Part shown: positions 43,254 through 51,061 of the stretch, one piece after another
How the letters are laid out: the number at the start of each line of letters is the position of its first letter
How positions within the stretch are numbered: the stretch's first letter is position 1
Origin: an uncultured Clostridium sp.
GTDB taxonomy: Bacteria; Bacillota; Clostridia; Clostridiales; Clostridiaceae
Length of the DNA: 64,000 bases
Assembly: GCA_937927335.1 (NCBI GenBank)
Contig: CALBDU010000054.1
Coordinates: 7,645 to 71,644 of the forward strand
Direction: 5' to 3'
Notes under the pieces: generated by a model
What the model was told of the DNA's origin: nothing
Databases searched by the model: none
What the model saw: only the letters and a program-made list of their open reading frames with translations
Translations under genes and position numbers: made by a program

Positions 43254-43328
43254 GGCCCCTTGGTCAAGCGGTTAAGACGTCGCCCTCTCACGGCGGAATC
43301 AGGGGTTCGAGTCCCCTAGGGGTCACCA
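43254..43328 (+). tRNA. tRNA-Glu (anticodon CTC)
   Basis: 75-nt cloverleaf. Acceptor GGCCCCT pairs with AGGGGTC, D-arm contains GGTCAAGCGGTTAA, anticodon loop CTCTCAC gives anticodon CTC (reads GAG), T-arm is AGGGGTTCGAGTCCCCT, and CCA is encoded. Isolated tRNA gene with its own promoter and terminator. Anticodon CTC rather than the usual TTC. Confidence 0.93.
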
Positions 43329-43335
43329 TTGGTTA

Positions 43336-43373
43336 AAAGACTGGTTTTACAGAGATGTAGCACCAGTCTTTTT
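43336..43373 (+). terminator. Terminator after tRNA-Glu
   Basis: AAAGACTGGT (43336-43345) pairs with ACCAGTCTTT (43362-43371), then TT. Confidence 0.75.
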
Positions 43374-43930
43374 CACGTCTAAAAGCACTACTCCCTAGGC
43401 TATGATATAAGTACAGAAGCTCCTTTTGATTTATATTATGGACAGAATACCGTTGCCTGGTGTATTGCCAGGTACTTTACATAATAAGCGGGAAACAGCA
43501 CTGGCATCATTTAGCTCAGAGCTGTTTTTATATTTGAAAATAAAATAACCGCATCCAATGGAATACGGTTATCCATTTTATAGATACGCACCATTGAGGT
43601 TGCGCTCCTTCAAAGTGATAAATAAAATTTTAGGAAAGAATTATGATGCAGGATTACTGTTACTATCATTATATTGGGTTAGGCAGTATTTGTTACATTA
43701 AATTTATGTTGGATAATTTCATTATTTACCAAATATTTTTTCATGATACCCCCCGAAAATTGTGACTTATTTCGTACTATATAATTAAGGGAAAAACTTG
43801 GTAATATTTATTGTATCAATTTGAAATATATAAAGGAAATATCATGGAAAATGTTGTATTTTATACAAAATAGTTGTATTATTGTTAAGGGCTTAAATTA
43901 TTTTTTTTCGTAATTTAGGGAGATGTTACG
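43374..43930 (+). other. Non-coding stretch between tRNA and histidine kinase
   Basis: No open frame of note. Two hairpins are visible: AACAGC ... GCTGTTTTTA (about 43495-43530) and AATAACCG/CGGTTAT (43544-43572). Neither fits a riboswitch class I know. The region may hold an unknown RNA or the remains of a gene. Confidence 0.3.
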
Positions 43931-45637
43931 ATGGATACATATGATCTGGAACATTTCATGAAAATATTAAAAAATGTCAGAAGACTTCTGGATTGCAATT
44001 TAGATTTTGATTTCCAGATGGACCAGATGCTTAGGATGATAGCTGAATCCATCAGATGTGAGACTGCCACAATAGCTGTGAGGCAGGATGAAAGCTGGAT
44101 AGTCAGGTATACCTATGGATTTCTGGAAAACATCATTGGAAAGCAGCTCACCAATGAAAATGAAACACATGCACTACTTGCAATACAGAGCAAGGAACCG
44201 GTGGTAATAAGTGATACCAGCAGCGACAGCCGTATCAATAAAAATCATATGCAGGAGCTTGGAATCAAATCAATTATAGTAATTCCCCTTATTATCAAAA
44301 ATGATGTATGGGGTGTTGCTTTTTTCCCATATTATAAGGAAACAAAGAAGTTTGATGACAATATTATTGAGATTGCCAATATCTTTACAGACCTGATTTC
44401 AAATAAATTTGAAACCATGAGGCTCAATGAAATGGCTAGCAAAGCTGTAAGAGCCAACAGGGAAATTGAAAATAAATATAAGGTGCTGTTTGATTCAATT
44501 GATGAAGGTCTTTGCATAATAGATGTTATATTTGATCAGCTTGGCAAACCAATTGATTTTATTCATCTTGAAGCTAACGCAGCCTTTGAGAAGCAGGTAA
44601 ACCTTAATAATATCACAGGGCTTCGGGCGAAAGAAATAGATCCGGACTCATTTGAAAGATGCATAGACATATTTGGCAAGGTCGCTCTCACGGGGGAAGC
44701 AGTGCGCTTTGAAATGCATTCATCATTTTCAGACTCCTGGTACAGCATATATTCATTTAAAATTAATAGAGACAGATGTTCCACTATAGCTATACTTTTA
44801 AAGAATATATCAGAGCAGATTAAAACAAATCAAGAGTTGAAAAGAAGTCTTGAGGCTCATGAAGAGGTGTTTGCAAATATAGCTCATGAATTAAAAACTC
44901 CTTTGAATGTTATATATTCGGCAAACCAGCTGATGGAATATTATTTTAAGACTGACTCTGTAGCTGAAAACAGGCTTAAAATTGTAGAAGAAATAGGTAT
45001 GGTAAAACAAAACTGCTACAGGTTCTCAAAATTAATAAGCAACATTGTGGATTTGTCTACAATTGATACAGGCTTCTGCAGCCTTCAGCTAAGCAATGAG
45101 AATATTGTGGAGGTGGTGGAAAATGTAGTGATGTCCGTCAGTGATTATATGAAAGAAAGCCATTTGAATATAATTTTTGATACAGATGTGGAAGAAAAAA
45201 TATTAGCCTGCGATCCTGAAAAAATCGAAAGAATAATACTTAATCTGCTTACTAACGCTATTAAATTTTCCAATCCAAATGGTTCCATAAATGTTGACAT
45301 AACTGATTTGGGACATGCAGTTCAGATTTCTGTCAGGGATGATGGGGTTGGCATAGACAAGAAAGATATTAATACAATATTTGACAGATTCAGCAGATTG
45401 GACAGAACTCTGGCCCGGAATACAGAGGGAACCGGCATCGGATTATCTTTAGTTAAAGGCCTTGTGGATCTCCATGGCGGTGAAATTGACGTTGATAGTG
45501 AGGTCAATAAAGGCAGCTGCTTTAAAATCTTTTTGCCGGCAGCAACAATTAATCATTGTACCGAAAAACTAAAAAAGCCTATCTGCGATTATGTAGAGAG
45601 GATAAAAATTGAGTTTTCCGATATCTATTCGACATAA
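43931..45637 (+). CDS. Cytoplasmic GAF-PAS sensor histidine kinase
   Basis: 568 residues without membrane segments. N-terminal GAF domain (about 20-160: IRCETATIAVRQDESWIVRY, IPLIIKNDVWGVAFFPYYKE), a PAS domain (about 180-295: LFDSIDEGLCIIDVIFDQLG), HisKA with phospho-His319 (NIAHELKTPLNVIYSANQLM) and HATPase (NLLTNAIKFSNPNGS, DDGVGIDKKDINTIFDRFSR, TGIGLSLVKGLVDLHGGEI). The conserved kinase boxes N, G1 and G2 are intact. No cognate response regulator is adjacent. It could drive sporulation phosphorelay like other orphan clostridial kinases; that is inferred. Confidence 0.93.
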   Translation: MDTYDLEHFMKILKNVRRLLDCNLDFDFQMDQMLRMIAESIRCETATIAVRQDESWIVRYTYGFLENIIGKQLTNENETHALLAIQSKEPVVISDTSSDSRINKNHMQELGIKSIIVIPLIIKNDVWGVAFFPYYKETKKFDDNIIEIANIFTDLISNKFETMRLNEMASKAVRANREIENKYKVLFDSIDEGLCIIDVIFDQLGKPIDFIHLEANAAFEKQVNLNNITGLRAKEIDPDSFERCIDIFGKVALTGEAVRFEMHSSFSDSWYSIYSFKINRDRCSTIAILLKNISEQIKTNQELKRSLEAHEEVFANIAHELKTPLNVIYSANQLMEYYFKTDSVAENRLKIVEEIGMVKQNCYRFSKLISNIVDLSTIDTGFCSLQLSNENIVEVVENVVMSVSDYMKESHLNIIFDTDVEEKILACDPEKIERIILNLLTNAIKFSNPNGSINVDITDLGHAVQISVRDDGVGIDKKDINTIFDRFSRLDRTLARNTEGTGIGLSLVKGLVDLHGGEIDVDSEVNKGSCFKIFLPAATINHCTEKLKKPICDYVERIKIEFSDIYST

Positions 45638-45968
45638 GAGGAACTGTCCGTATCTTGATATATTTGAATTTTAATTTATAAATACAGCGTTCAGCTAAAA
45701 CTGATAGGAGGCTCCCCCTTTTATTAGTGAGTATAACATATGGAAATAGTACCGGTATCTTTAAACTGGTACTATTTCTTTTATACAAGTTTCTAAGGCA
45801 GGGAATTTAAAAAACAATGGCAGACTTATTAGAAAATGTGACAGTTTCATTTAACACTTATGTACATATAATGGGAAATTATGTATATTAACGGCGTATT
45901 TTGGCGAACGATTATTAAAGGATAATGCTTATATGTGTAGAAATATATATATACAAGGAGGGATTACT
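45638..45968 (+). other. Intergenic region after kinase gene
   Basis: A terminator AAATAGTACC (45744-45753) / GGTACTATTT (45768-45777) followed by CTTTTAT closes the kinase transcript. The remaining bases show no gene; a ribosome site AAGGAGGGATTACT leads to the next small gene. Confidence 0.6.
45744..45783 (+). terminator. Terminator after histidine kinase
   Basis: AAATAGTACC pairs with GGTACTATTT with a 14-nt loop containing GGT/AC pairs, then CTTTTAT. Confidence 0.75.
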
Positions 45969-46178
45969 ATGTTGGACTTCCAGATAACAAGGAGCAGCTA
46001 TGAGAGAATGCCTGAATTTACAATGCTGTTAGATGCTGAAAGAGTAAAGGTCAGAATTATTTATACTGATAAGCTTGTTGTAAGTGTTAAGGAGAAGGAT
46101 GAGGAGCGTTTTAGAAAATTAGCTAATAAGGAAAAAATTGAAATTCAATTGGAACAATATATTAAGACCCTGTATTAA
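45969..46178 (+). CDS. Small hypothetical protein (69 aa)
   Basis: 69 residues from ATG 45969, with a strong AAGGAGGGATTACT upstream; the frame extends 12 codons earlier without a ribosome site. Charged, soluble, alpha-beta (MLDFQITRSSYERMPEFTML, VKVRIIYTDKLVVSVKEKDE, RFRKLANKEKIEIQLEQYIK). I do not recognise the family. A weak terminator follows at 46164-46191. Confidence 0.62.
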   Translation: MLDFQITRSSYERMPEFTMLLDAERVKVRIIYTDKLVVSVKEKDEERFRKLANKEKIEIQLEQYIKTLY

Positions 46179-46363
46179 GGGCCTTTTTTAATACTATTAT
46201 TTAAATATAAGAAGGCTTCTCCAGACAGATATTTTTAGGTATATAGATCTGAAATAATGAGAAAAATTTTTTATTATTGGACTTTTATGTATTTTAAGTG
46301 TAATATAAATTAAAATTTACATGAGATAACGGAAAATGAAATTACCAGGATCAGGAGAGATTT

Positions 46364-46846
46364 ATGAAAGCACTTAATAAGGATAATCTTATAACTATTG
46401 GTTTTTATGGAGGACTGGCTGTTAAGGCAGTAAACGCGGTTATTGAATTTATTTCTGGTTTTTTAATGCTGATTCTAAGCCATGACATGTTGAACCGCCT
46501 TATATGGTTTGCAGCAGTATATGAACTTAGAGAGGATCCAAAGGATATTCTGATGAATTATTTCATAAAACTTGGCAATAATTTATCTATAAGCGCACAG
46601 CATGCAGCGGCACTTTATATGCTGCTCCATGGAATAACGAAGCTTTTGGTTATTTGGCTGCTTTTGAAGAGGAAGCTTTGGGCGTACCCTGTGTCCATTG
46701 TGGTGTTTAGTTTATTTATTGCATATGAGGCATACAGCTATGTTATTGGACAGTCCCTGCTCATGCTGTTTATGATAGTAATAGACTTAGCTATAGTGGC
46801 AGTGGTATTTCTGGAGTATAAGCGCTTGAAAAAAGAATTGGTTTGA
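46364..46846 (+). CDS. DUF2127 membrane protein
   Basis: 160 residues with four hydrophobic segments, matching the DUF2127 predicted membrane family: LITIGFYGGLAVKAVNAVIE, FISGFLMLILS, SAQHAAALYMLLHGITKLLV, KLWAYPVSIVVFSLFIAYEA, SLLMLFMIVIDLAIVAVVFL. The family function is unknown. The phosphoesterase gene begins nine bases after its stop, so they form an operon. GGAGAGATTT precedes the ATG. Confidence 0.85.
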   Translation: MKALNKDNLITIGFYGGLAVKAVNAVIEFISGFLMLILSHDMLNRLIWFAAVYELREDPKDILMNYFIKLGNNLSISAQHAAALYMLLHGITKLLVIWLLLKRKLWAYPVSIVVFSLFIAYEAYSYVIGQSLLMLFMIVIDLAIVAVVFLEYKRLKKELV

Positions 46847-46855
46847 GGTGGTACC

Positions 46856-48349
46856 ATGAGAATGAAGAAGGTTGTAAATGGATTGCTTGCTGTCCTTGTA
46901 ATTTGCCTTGCAGCCGGGATTGGCCTCTTTATATACGACTCAGTAAACAGCTACAAGGTAAACAAGGGTTTTCAAAGTCTCCCTCTGCAGTTTAACCCTC
47001 AGGATTCTTCATCTTTTTACAAGAATGAAAATGGGAGCATAACAGTTTACGGTGGTTTCGTGAAAGGTATCCAAAAGGATAAAAGCGGTAATGAAGCCAT
47101 TGTCATCAGGGCTTTGTCACCAACTCCCTCCATTAAGGCAGATTGGTATGCTCAGGGCACAGTTTCACTACTGCTGGAAAATATAAATCCCGATTTTTAT
47201 GTTAAGTGTATTGAAGGGAGCAAGCTATCTATAACAAAAACTGCAGTGAATACACTGAAGCTTAGTCTTACCATGAGCCCAGGTAAAACCACTGTAATCC
47301 AGCCTGTAGTGCCTTCTGACCCGGATGATAAATACAGATACGTAATTCTGGGAGACAACAGGGACGGTTATGAAACCTTTAAGCAGATTATTCAGCAAGT
47401 AAATGGAATAAATCCTGTTTTCGTAATTGATAACGGGGATCTTGTCTTCAGCGGCAAACCAAACCAGTACAGGCTTTTTGACCAAATGACCTCTGAAATT
47501 TCAACTACATTGTGCACTGCTTTGGGTAATCATGATATACGGGGTAATGGGCGAAGTATTTACACCATGCTTTATGGACCTGCATATTATTCCTTTGATT
47601 TTAAAGGCAGCCACCTTATTTTTATAGATTCATCTCCAGGCTGGGCTGAGAAACGTGCAATTTCAGAGGAGCAGTATACCTGGCTTGAAAAGGATTTAAA
47701 AAAGGCTTATGGCAGGCATATTTTTGTAATAAGCCATATACCTCCAAGGGATCCAAGGAGCGGTGTTACTAAAAATGAAATCCAAAGCTATGTGAATGAT
47801 GTCAAAAATGGTCAGGGCTGGCTAGAACAAAAGTTAAATAATTATAATGAGAACAAGGATATGGAGCATGGTTTTCAGGATCCGGCTGAAGCTGAAAGAT
47901 TTGAAAAGCTCATGAGCACTTATCATGTGGATACAGTGTACCTTTCCCACATTCACAGCTATTTCGATTATTCAAAGGACGGGGTGAGATATGTCATCAC
48001 TGGTGGTGCTGGGGCGGAGCTGCTTACTAAAAACAGCTACTACCACTATATTATATCTAAGTTTACTGACAGTAAAACCACTACCATGGTGGAACTGCCA
48101 TCACCTGCAAATTTATATGTTCAAAGATATATAGCCACCATTCAGCTGTTTAGCAGTGCAATTTATGAAGAAAATCCTGCAGCTGTGGTATTGATATTGT
48201 CAGGCTTGGTTTTACTAATGCTGCTGTTGATTATCAAACTTTATTTATGGAGGTCAAGACCTATTAATACCTTAGCAAGGTGGCTGGTGGATACCTTTAA
48301 ATTTGCTGTAAACAGGTTTAAAGAATTATTTCAGGGCAACGGAAAATAA
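46856..48349 (+). CDS. Membrane-anchored metallophosphoesterase
   Basis: 497 residues. One N-terminal membrane segment (VVNGLLAVLVICLAAGIGLF), a beta-rich region, then a calcineurin-like phosphoesterase domain at about 160-400 with the metal motifs GDNRDG, DNGDLVFSG, LGNHDIRG, SHIPPRDP and LSHIHSYFDYS. A second membrane segment lies near the C-terminus (VVLILSGLVLLMLLLIIKLY) followed by a basic tail. The enzyme domain probably faces outside, between the two anchors. Substrate is unknown. GAGGTGG precedes the ATG. Confidence 0.9.
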   Translation: MRMKKVVNGLLAVLVICLAAGIGLFIYDSVNSYKVNKGFQSLPLQFNPQDSSSFYKNENGSITVYGGFVKGIQKDKSGNEAIVIRALSPTPSIKADWYAQGTVSLLLENINPDFYVKCIEGSKLSITKTAVNTLKLSLTMSPGKTTVIQPVVPSDPDDKYRYVILGDNRDGYETFKQIIQQVNGINPVFVIDNGDLVFSGKPNQYRLFDQMTSEISTTLCTALGNHDIRGNGRSIYTMLYGPAYYSFDFKGSHLIFIDSSPGWAEKRAISEEQYTWLEKDLKKAYGRHIFVISHIPPRDPRSGVTKNEIQSYVNDVKNGQGWLEQKLNNYNENKDMEHGFQDPAEAERFEKLMSTYHVDTVYLSHIHSYFDYSKDGVRYVITGGAGAELLTKNSYYHYIISKFTDSKTTTMVELPSPANLYVQRYIATIQLFSSAIYEENPAAVVLILSGLVLLMLLLIIKLYLWRSRPINTLARWLVDTFKFAVNRFKELFQGNGK

Positions 48350-48379
48350 GGCAGCTAATATTAAAGAATAATCTAATTA

Positions 48380-48424
48380 AGAACATTGGAGCTTTGGTGA
48401 AAAACAAAGCCTGGTGTTCTTTTT
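48380..48424 (+). terminator. Terminator after phosphoesterase gene
   Basis: GAACA...AGCTTTG pairs with CAAAGC...TGTTC (imperfect stem, 48381-48419), then TTTTTATTTT. Confidence 0.75.
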
Positions 48425-48481
48425 ATTTTGAAATGCATAATACCAGCAGCTAATGAATATGCAATAATGGAGGTGTTAAAT

Positions 48482-48838
48482 ATGTATTTGGAAAGGCATG
48501 TTGGTGAAATTATTGAAGTAGTGCTTAAGTATAAGGATAATTGGTCTGAATTGTTTACTCAGTATTTTGACCCCTATGACTCTATCATTGCAGAGCTTAT
48601 TGCGGTAGATCCTGCTGGTATTTGGATAAGGGGCTATTTATCCATAGTGGAGATAGTGGACAAGGATGGAAACTATATTGATAAAAGCCTGTTGAAGGAG
48701 ATGGAATCTCCAGCTTCTTTTTTCATAAACTGGATGGATACAGAATCCATATTGGTTCATGAGGATCAATATTTATTTGAAGGTAAAAGGCAATTTTACA
48801 GACTGAGGTTTAATGAAACAGTGGATGATGTCATATGA
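48482..48838 (+). CDS. Hypothetical protein (118 aa)
   Basis: 118 residues from ATG 48482 with GGAGGTGTTAAAT upstream; the 18 extra upstream codons lack a ribosome site. Acidic, soluble and rich in aromatic residues (ERHVGEIIEVVLKYKDNWSE, DPAGIWIRGYLSIVEIVDKD, SPASFFINWMDTESILVHED). I do not recognise the family. It converges with a possible 44-residue gene on the opposite strand that ends one base after its stop. Confidence 0.65.
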   Translation: MYLERHVGEIIEVVLKYKDNWSELFTQYFDPYDSIIAELIAVDPAGIWIRGYLSIVEIVDKDGNYIDKSLLKEMESPASFFINWMDTESILVHEDQYLFEGKRQFYRLRFNETVDDVI

Positions 48839-48973
48839 TCAATCCCTTTGCCTGGACTTGCAGAACCGGGCTAACAGCCATAGCAGGAAGGCTGATTTTA
48901 CTGTAAAGTATATAAAGGCTGCTGCCATAAGAATTGAATGGTTATGGAAAAGGCTTAAATTTAGAATATCCAT
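48839..48973 (-). CDS. Possible 44-residue single-span membrane peptide
   Basis: ATG 48973 with GGAGTGA a few bases upstream opens a 44-codon frame ending with TGA. It contains one hydrophobic helix (AAAFIYFTVKSAFLLWLLAR) and a basic tail (CKSRQRD). This layout fits small membrane proteins or sporulation peptides. It begins after 160 bases without other genes and is too short for a confident call. Confidence 0.45.
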   Translation of the reverse strand: MDILNLSLFHNHSILMAAAFIYFTVKSAFLLWLLARFCKSRQRD

Positions 48974-49143
48974 AAAATCACTCCGATAAATTTATATATA
49001 TTTTGTTTATTTATTGAAAATTTATACCCTGAATAGCTCTATAAATATATTTCGATTTTAGGCACAGTTTTCTGCCGCAAGAATAGAATATACTATGATA
49101 AAAAAATTATGCACATACTTTTAAGATCGAAGGAGAGATTTAT

Positions 49144-49239
49144 ATGAGTTGTAACAATAATGGCGGTGGATTTGATTTCTGCTGCTGCATACTGATTGTA
49201 TTTGCCATAATTTTCACTGCATTAATTAATGAGGACTAA
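49144..49239 (+). CDS. YjcZ-like small sporulation-type peptide (31 aa)
   Basis: 31 residues (MSCNNNGGGFDFCCCILIVF, then AIIFTALINED) from ATG 49144, with AAGGAGAGATTT upstream. A polar Gly/Asn head with Cys cluster and a single hydrophobic helix matches the YjcZ/small spore membrane peptides of Firmicutes. A strong terminator follows. It sits beside coat-like genes, supporting a sporulation link. Confidence 0.72.
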   Translation: MSCNNNGGGFDFCCCILIVFAIIFTALINED

Positions 49240-49244
49240 AAAAA

Positions 49245-49280
49245 CGGCTCTGGGTTTCCAGAGCCGCCCTTGCTTTTTGA
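49245..49280 (+). terminator. Terminator after YjcZ-like gene
   Basis: CGGCTCTGG (49245-49253), loop GTTT, CCAGAGCCG (49258-49266), then CCCTTGCTTTTTG. Confidence 0.8.
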
Positions 49281-49378
49281 TAATACTAAAAAAACTGCGC
49301 AGGGCGCAGCAAGATAAAAATTATTTAAGAAAGGAGGAACTAACAAATAATAGTCTAATGAATTTTCAGCCGGTTATA

Positions 49379-49735
49379 TTAATACCACCAGGGCCTTGGT
49401 CTGTAGTAGGGGTAGGGCTGGTAATAGGGATAGAAATAAGGGTAATAGGGATAATGATAATGGCCATAGTGATGACCATAATCCTCATGATGGTCATAGC
49501 CACCATGGTACATGGGTTCTCTCATCATGTTTTCATCATCTGCAACCACACCATCATCTCTGTAGCCTTTGCATTCTTTTTTATAAGGTTTCATTTTCGG
49601 CTTCATGGGACAGCAATAAATGTATGGACAGCACATTTCACCTCCGTACTGCCAGTTCTCTTCAGAATATGAGCAGGACTCATCTGAATGATCGTGTGAA
49701 TGCTCATGTTTACGAACATCTTTATTATCTTCCAT
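49379..49735 (-). CDS. Cys/His/Tyr-rich spore-coat-like protein
   Basis: 118 residues. N-terminal acidic-His part (RKHEHSHDHSDESCSYSEEN), a Cys-rich centre (CCPYIYCCPMKPKMKPYKKE), and a Tyr/His/Pro-rich tail (GYDHHEDYGHHYGHYHYPYY, ending RPWWY). No membrane segment. CCGGAGGATTAA precedes the ATG. It is a paralogue of the next gene (49893-50399), sharing the order acidic head, CCPY motif and Tyr/Pro tail. Composition fits spore coat or exosporium proteins, though no named family is assigned. Tyr-rich tails are often cross-linked. Confidence 0.75.
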   Translation of the reverse strand: MEDNKDVRKHEHSHDHSDESCSYSEENWQYGGEMCCPYIYCCPMKPKMKPYKKECKGYRDDGVVADDENMMREPMYHGGYDHHEDYGHHYGHYHYPYYPYFYPYYQPYPYYRPRPWWY

Positions 49736-49844
49736 TTAATCCTCCGGAATAATTTAATTACCATACTATTTTATTCTGGAAGAATAGAATTGATACACGT
49801 AATATAATAATTTATAACATTGACTTATGAAAAATCTTTCAGAA

Positions 49845-49878
49845 AACATAAATACCCCCAGCTGGGGATATTTATGTT
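49845..49878 (-). terminator. Terminator after second coat-like gene
   Basis: A long inverted repeat, AACATAAATACCCC / GGGGATATTTATGTT around AGCT, with a T-rich exit on the minus strand. Confidence 0.8.
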
Positions 49879-49892
49879 TAAGCTTAATTCAA

Positions 49893-50399
49893 TTATCTTT
49901 TCTTTTCCCATTCATTCTTATTCATATCATAATTGTGATATGGATATTTAGGATAGCCATACCAATAATAAGGAGGGTAGTAAGGAGGTCTGTGATAATA
50001 AGGAGGTCTGTGGTAGTAAGGGGGTCTATGATAGTAAGGGGGCCTGTGGTAGTAAGGAGGTCTGTGATAATATGGTGGTCTGTGGTACATTTGTGGCCTT
50101 GGTTCACGCATATCATCCTCATATTCACCTTCATCAGCACCTTCATCAATACCTTCTTCCACTATATCCCTGTACATGCCTCCATGGCCCATATGTCCGC
50201 AGCAATCCATATTCATAGGTGCCATATTCATAGGCTCCATGTGCATTGGTTCCATGTGCATAGGTTGAGTTTGCATCATAGGGCATCCATACATATAAGG
50301 ACAGCACATCATTTCCTTTTCCTTTGGCCAGCATTCATTTGAGTAGGAGCTTGAGTCCTCGGAATGATCATCTTTTCTGATCTGTTTGCTATTATCCAT
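49893..50399 (-). CDS. Spore-coat-like protein with YYHRPP tandem repeats
   Basis: 168 residues from ATG 50399 (GGAGGATTTA upstream). Order: acidic polar head (DNSKQIRKDDHSEDSSSYSN), CCPYMYGCPMM, Met/Pro repeats (MHMEPMHMEPMN), Cys-Cys-Gly-His, then an acidic helix and six copies of YYHRPP, ending YPPYYWYGYPKYPYHNYD. The repeats are exact 18-base units in DNA at 49987-50094, so copy number can vary. It is paralogous to the preceding gene. Likely a spore-surface protein; the Tyr/His/Pro repeats could support cross-linking or metal binding. Confidence 0.75.
   Translation of the reverse strand: MDNSKQIRKDDHSEDSSSYSNECWPKEKEMMCCPYMYGCPMMQTQPMHMEPMHMEPMNMAPMNMDCCGHMGHGGMYRDIVEEGIDEGADEGEYEDDMREPRPQMYHRPPYYHRPPYYHRPPYYHRPPYYHRPPYYHRPPYYPPYYWYGYPKYPYHNYDMNKNEWEKKR
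49987..50094 (-). repeat. 18-bp tandem repeat encoding YYHRPP, six units
   Basis: Units beginning GGTCTGTG(A/G)TA recur every 18 bases (49987, 50005, 50023, 50041, 50059, 50077), with small variants. They are inside the coat-like gene. Confidence 0.85.
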
Positions 50400-50524
50400 T
50401 AAATCCTCCATAAAATAATTTAATACATTTATATTATATTCACCATAACTGGAAGGGTTACAAAAAAATGTAACTAATTAATTAATAAAATCATATTATG
50501 TACCAGAGTAAGGTGTTAAGCAGA

Positions 50525-51061
50525 ATGGAGAAGGATATGGAAAATTTGAAGAAAATCTTCAGAGTTACCAGCTATTCAAGAGAAGATGCAGTGAACTATG
50601 CAGTTAAATATGCTTTGGTACCAAACAAGAATTATATATATTTTGGTGTTCATCAGAGGATCGGCGGGGATTGCACCAGCTTTGTGTCCCAGTGCCTTCA
50701 TGCTGGTGGCATACCATATTCCTTTGATAAAAAAAATCCCTGGTGGTACAATGGCAAAAATAAGGAAATATGTTCCCTGTCCTGGTCTGTGGCTCACTCC
50801 CTATACTGGTATCTTATAAGAAATGGTGAAAAAAACATGCACGGAGTTAAGGGTGCTGAAATAAATAATGCCCAGGACCTTAACAGGGGAGATCTTATTT
50901 TTTATGAAAATAAGAGAGGACTTATATTTCATTCTGTAATTGTGACAGGGTTTAGAGCATCCATGCCGCTGGTTTCCCAGCATTCCATGGAGGCTTTGAA
51001 TGTGTCCTATATAAAGCCTTATTACGTGCCTAAAATTCATTTTGTGAAGGTGTTTGTATGA
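50525..51061 (+). CDS. Putative amidase-domain (Amidase_6) protein
   Basis: 178 residues from ATG 50525; ATG 50498 and ATG 50537 are also in frame and the start is uncertain. Sequence fits the clostridial 'putative amidase' domain: YSREDAVNYAVKYALVPNKN, GGDCTSFVSQCLHAGGIPYS (Cys nucleophile region, DC), YNGKNKEICSLSWSVAHSLY, GDLIFYENKRGLIFHSVIVT (with His) and VSQHSMEALNVSY. It may be a NlpC/P60-like peptidase or amidase acting on cell wall or spore peptidoglycan. Its stop overlaps the start of the next gene (ATGA), so the two are coupled. Confidence 0.8.
   Translation: MEKDMENLKKIFRVTSYSREDAVNYAVKYALVPNKNYIYFGVHQRIGGDCTSFVSQCLHAGGIPYSFDKKNPWWYNGKNKEICSLSWSVAHSLYWYLIRNGEKNMHGVKGAEINNAQDLNRGDLIFYENKRGLIFHSVIVTGFRASMPLVSQHSMEALNVSYIKPYYVPKIHFVKVFV

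Noticed and set aside
43931..45637. Histidine kinase as membrane bound
   Set aside because: No hydrophobic stretch of 18 or more residues; GAF and PAS domains place it in the cytoplasm.
47356..47372. GGGACGGTT near 47362 as a further REP-like copy
   Set aside because: It reads GGGACGGTTATG inside the phosphoesterase active-site motif (DNRDGY); no GTTAAC and coding constraint explains it.
49229..49752. Long plus-strand open frames opposite the coat-like genes (e.g. 49229-49672, 49396-49752, 49827-50342)
   Set aside because: They are mirror images of Tyr/His/Pro-rich minus-strand coding sequence; no ribosome sites, and the minus-strand proteins are paralogous to each other.
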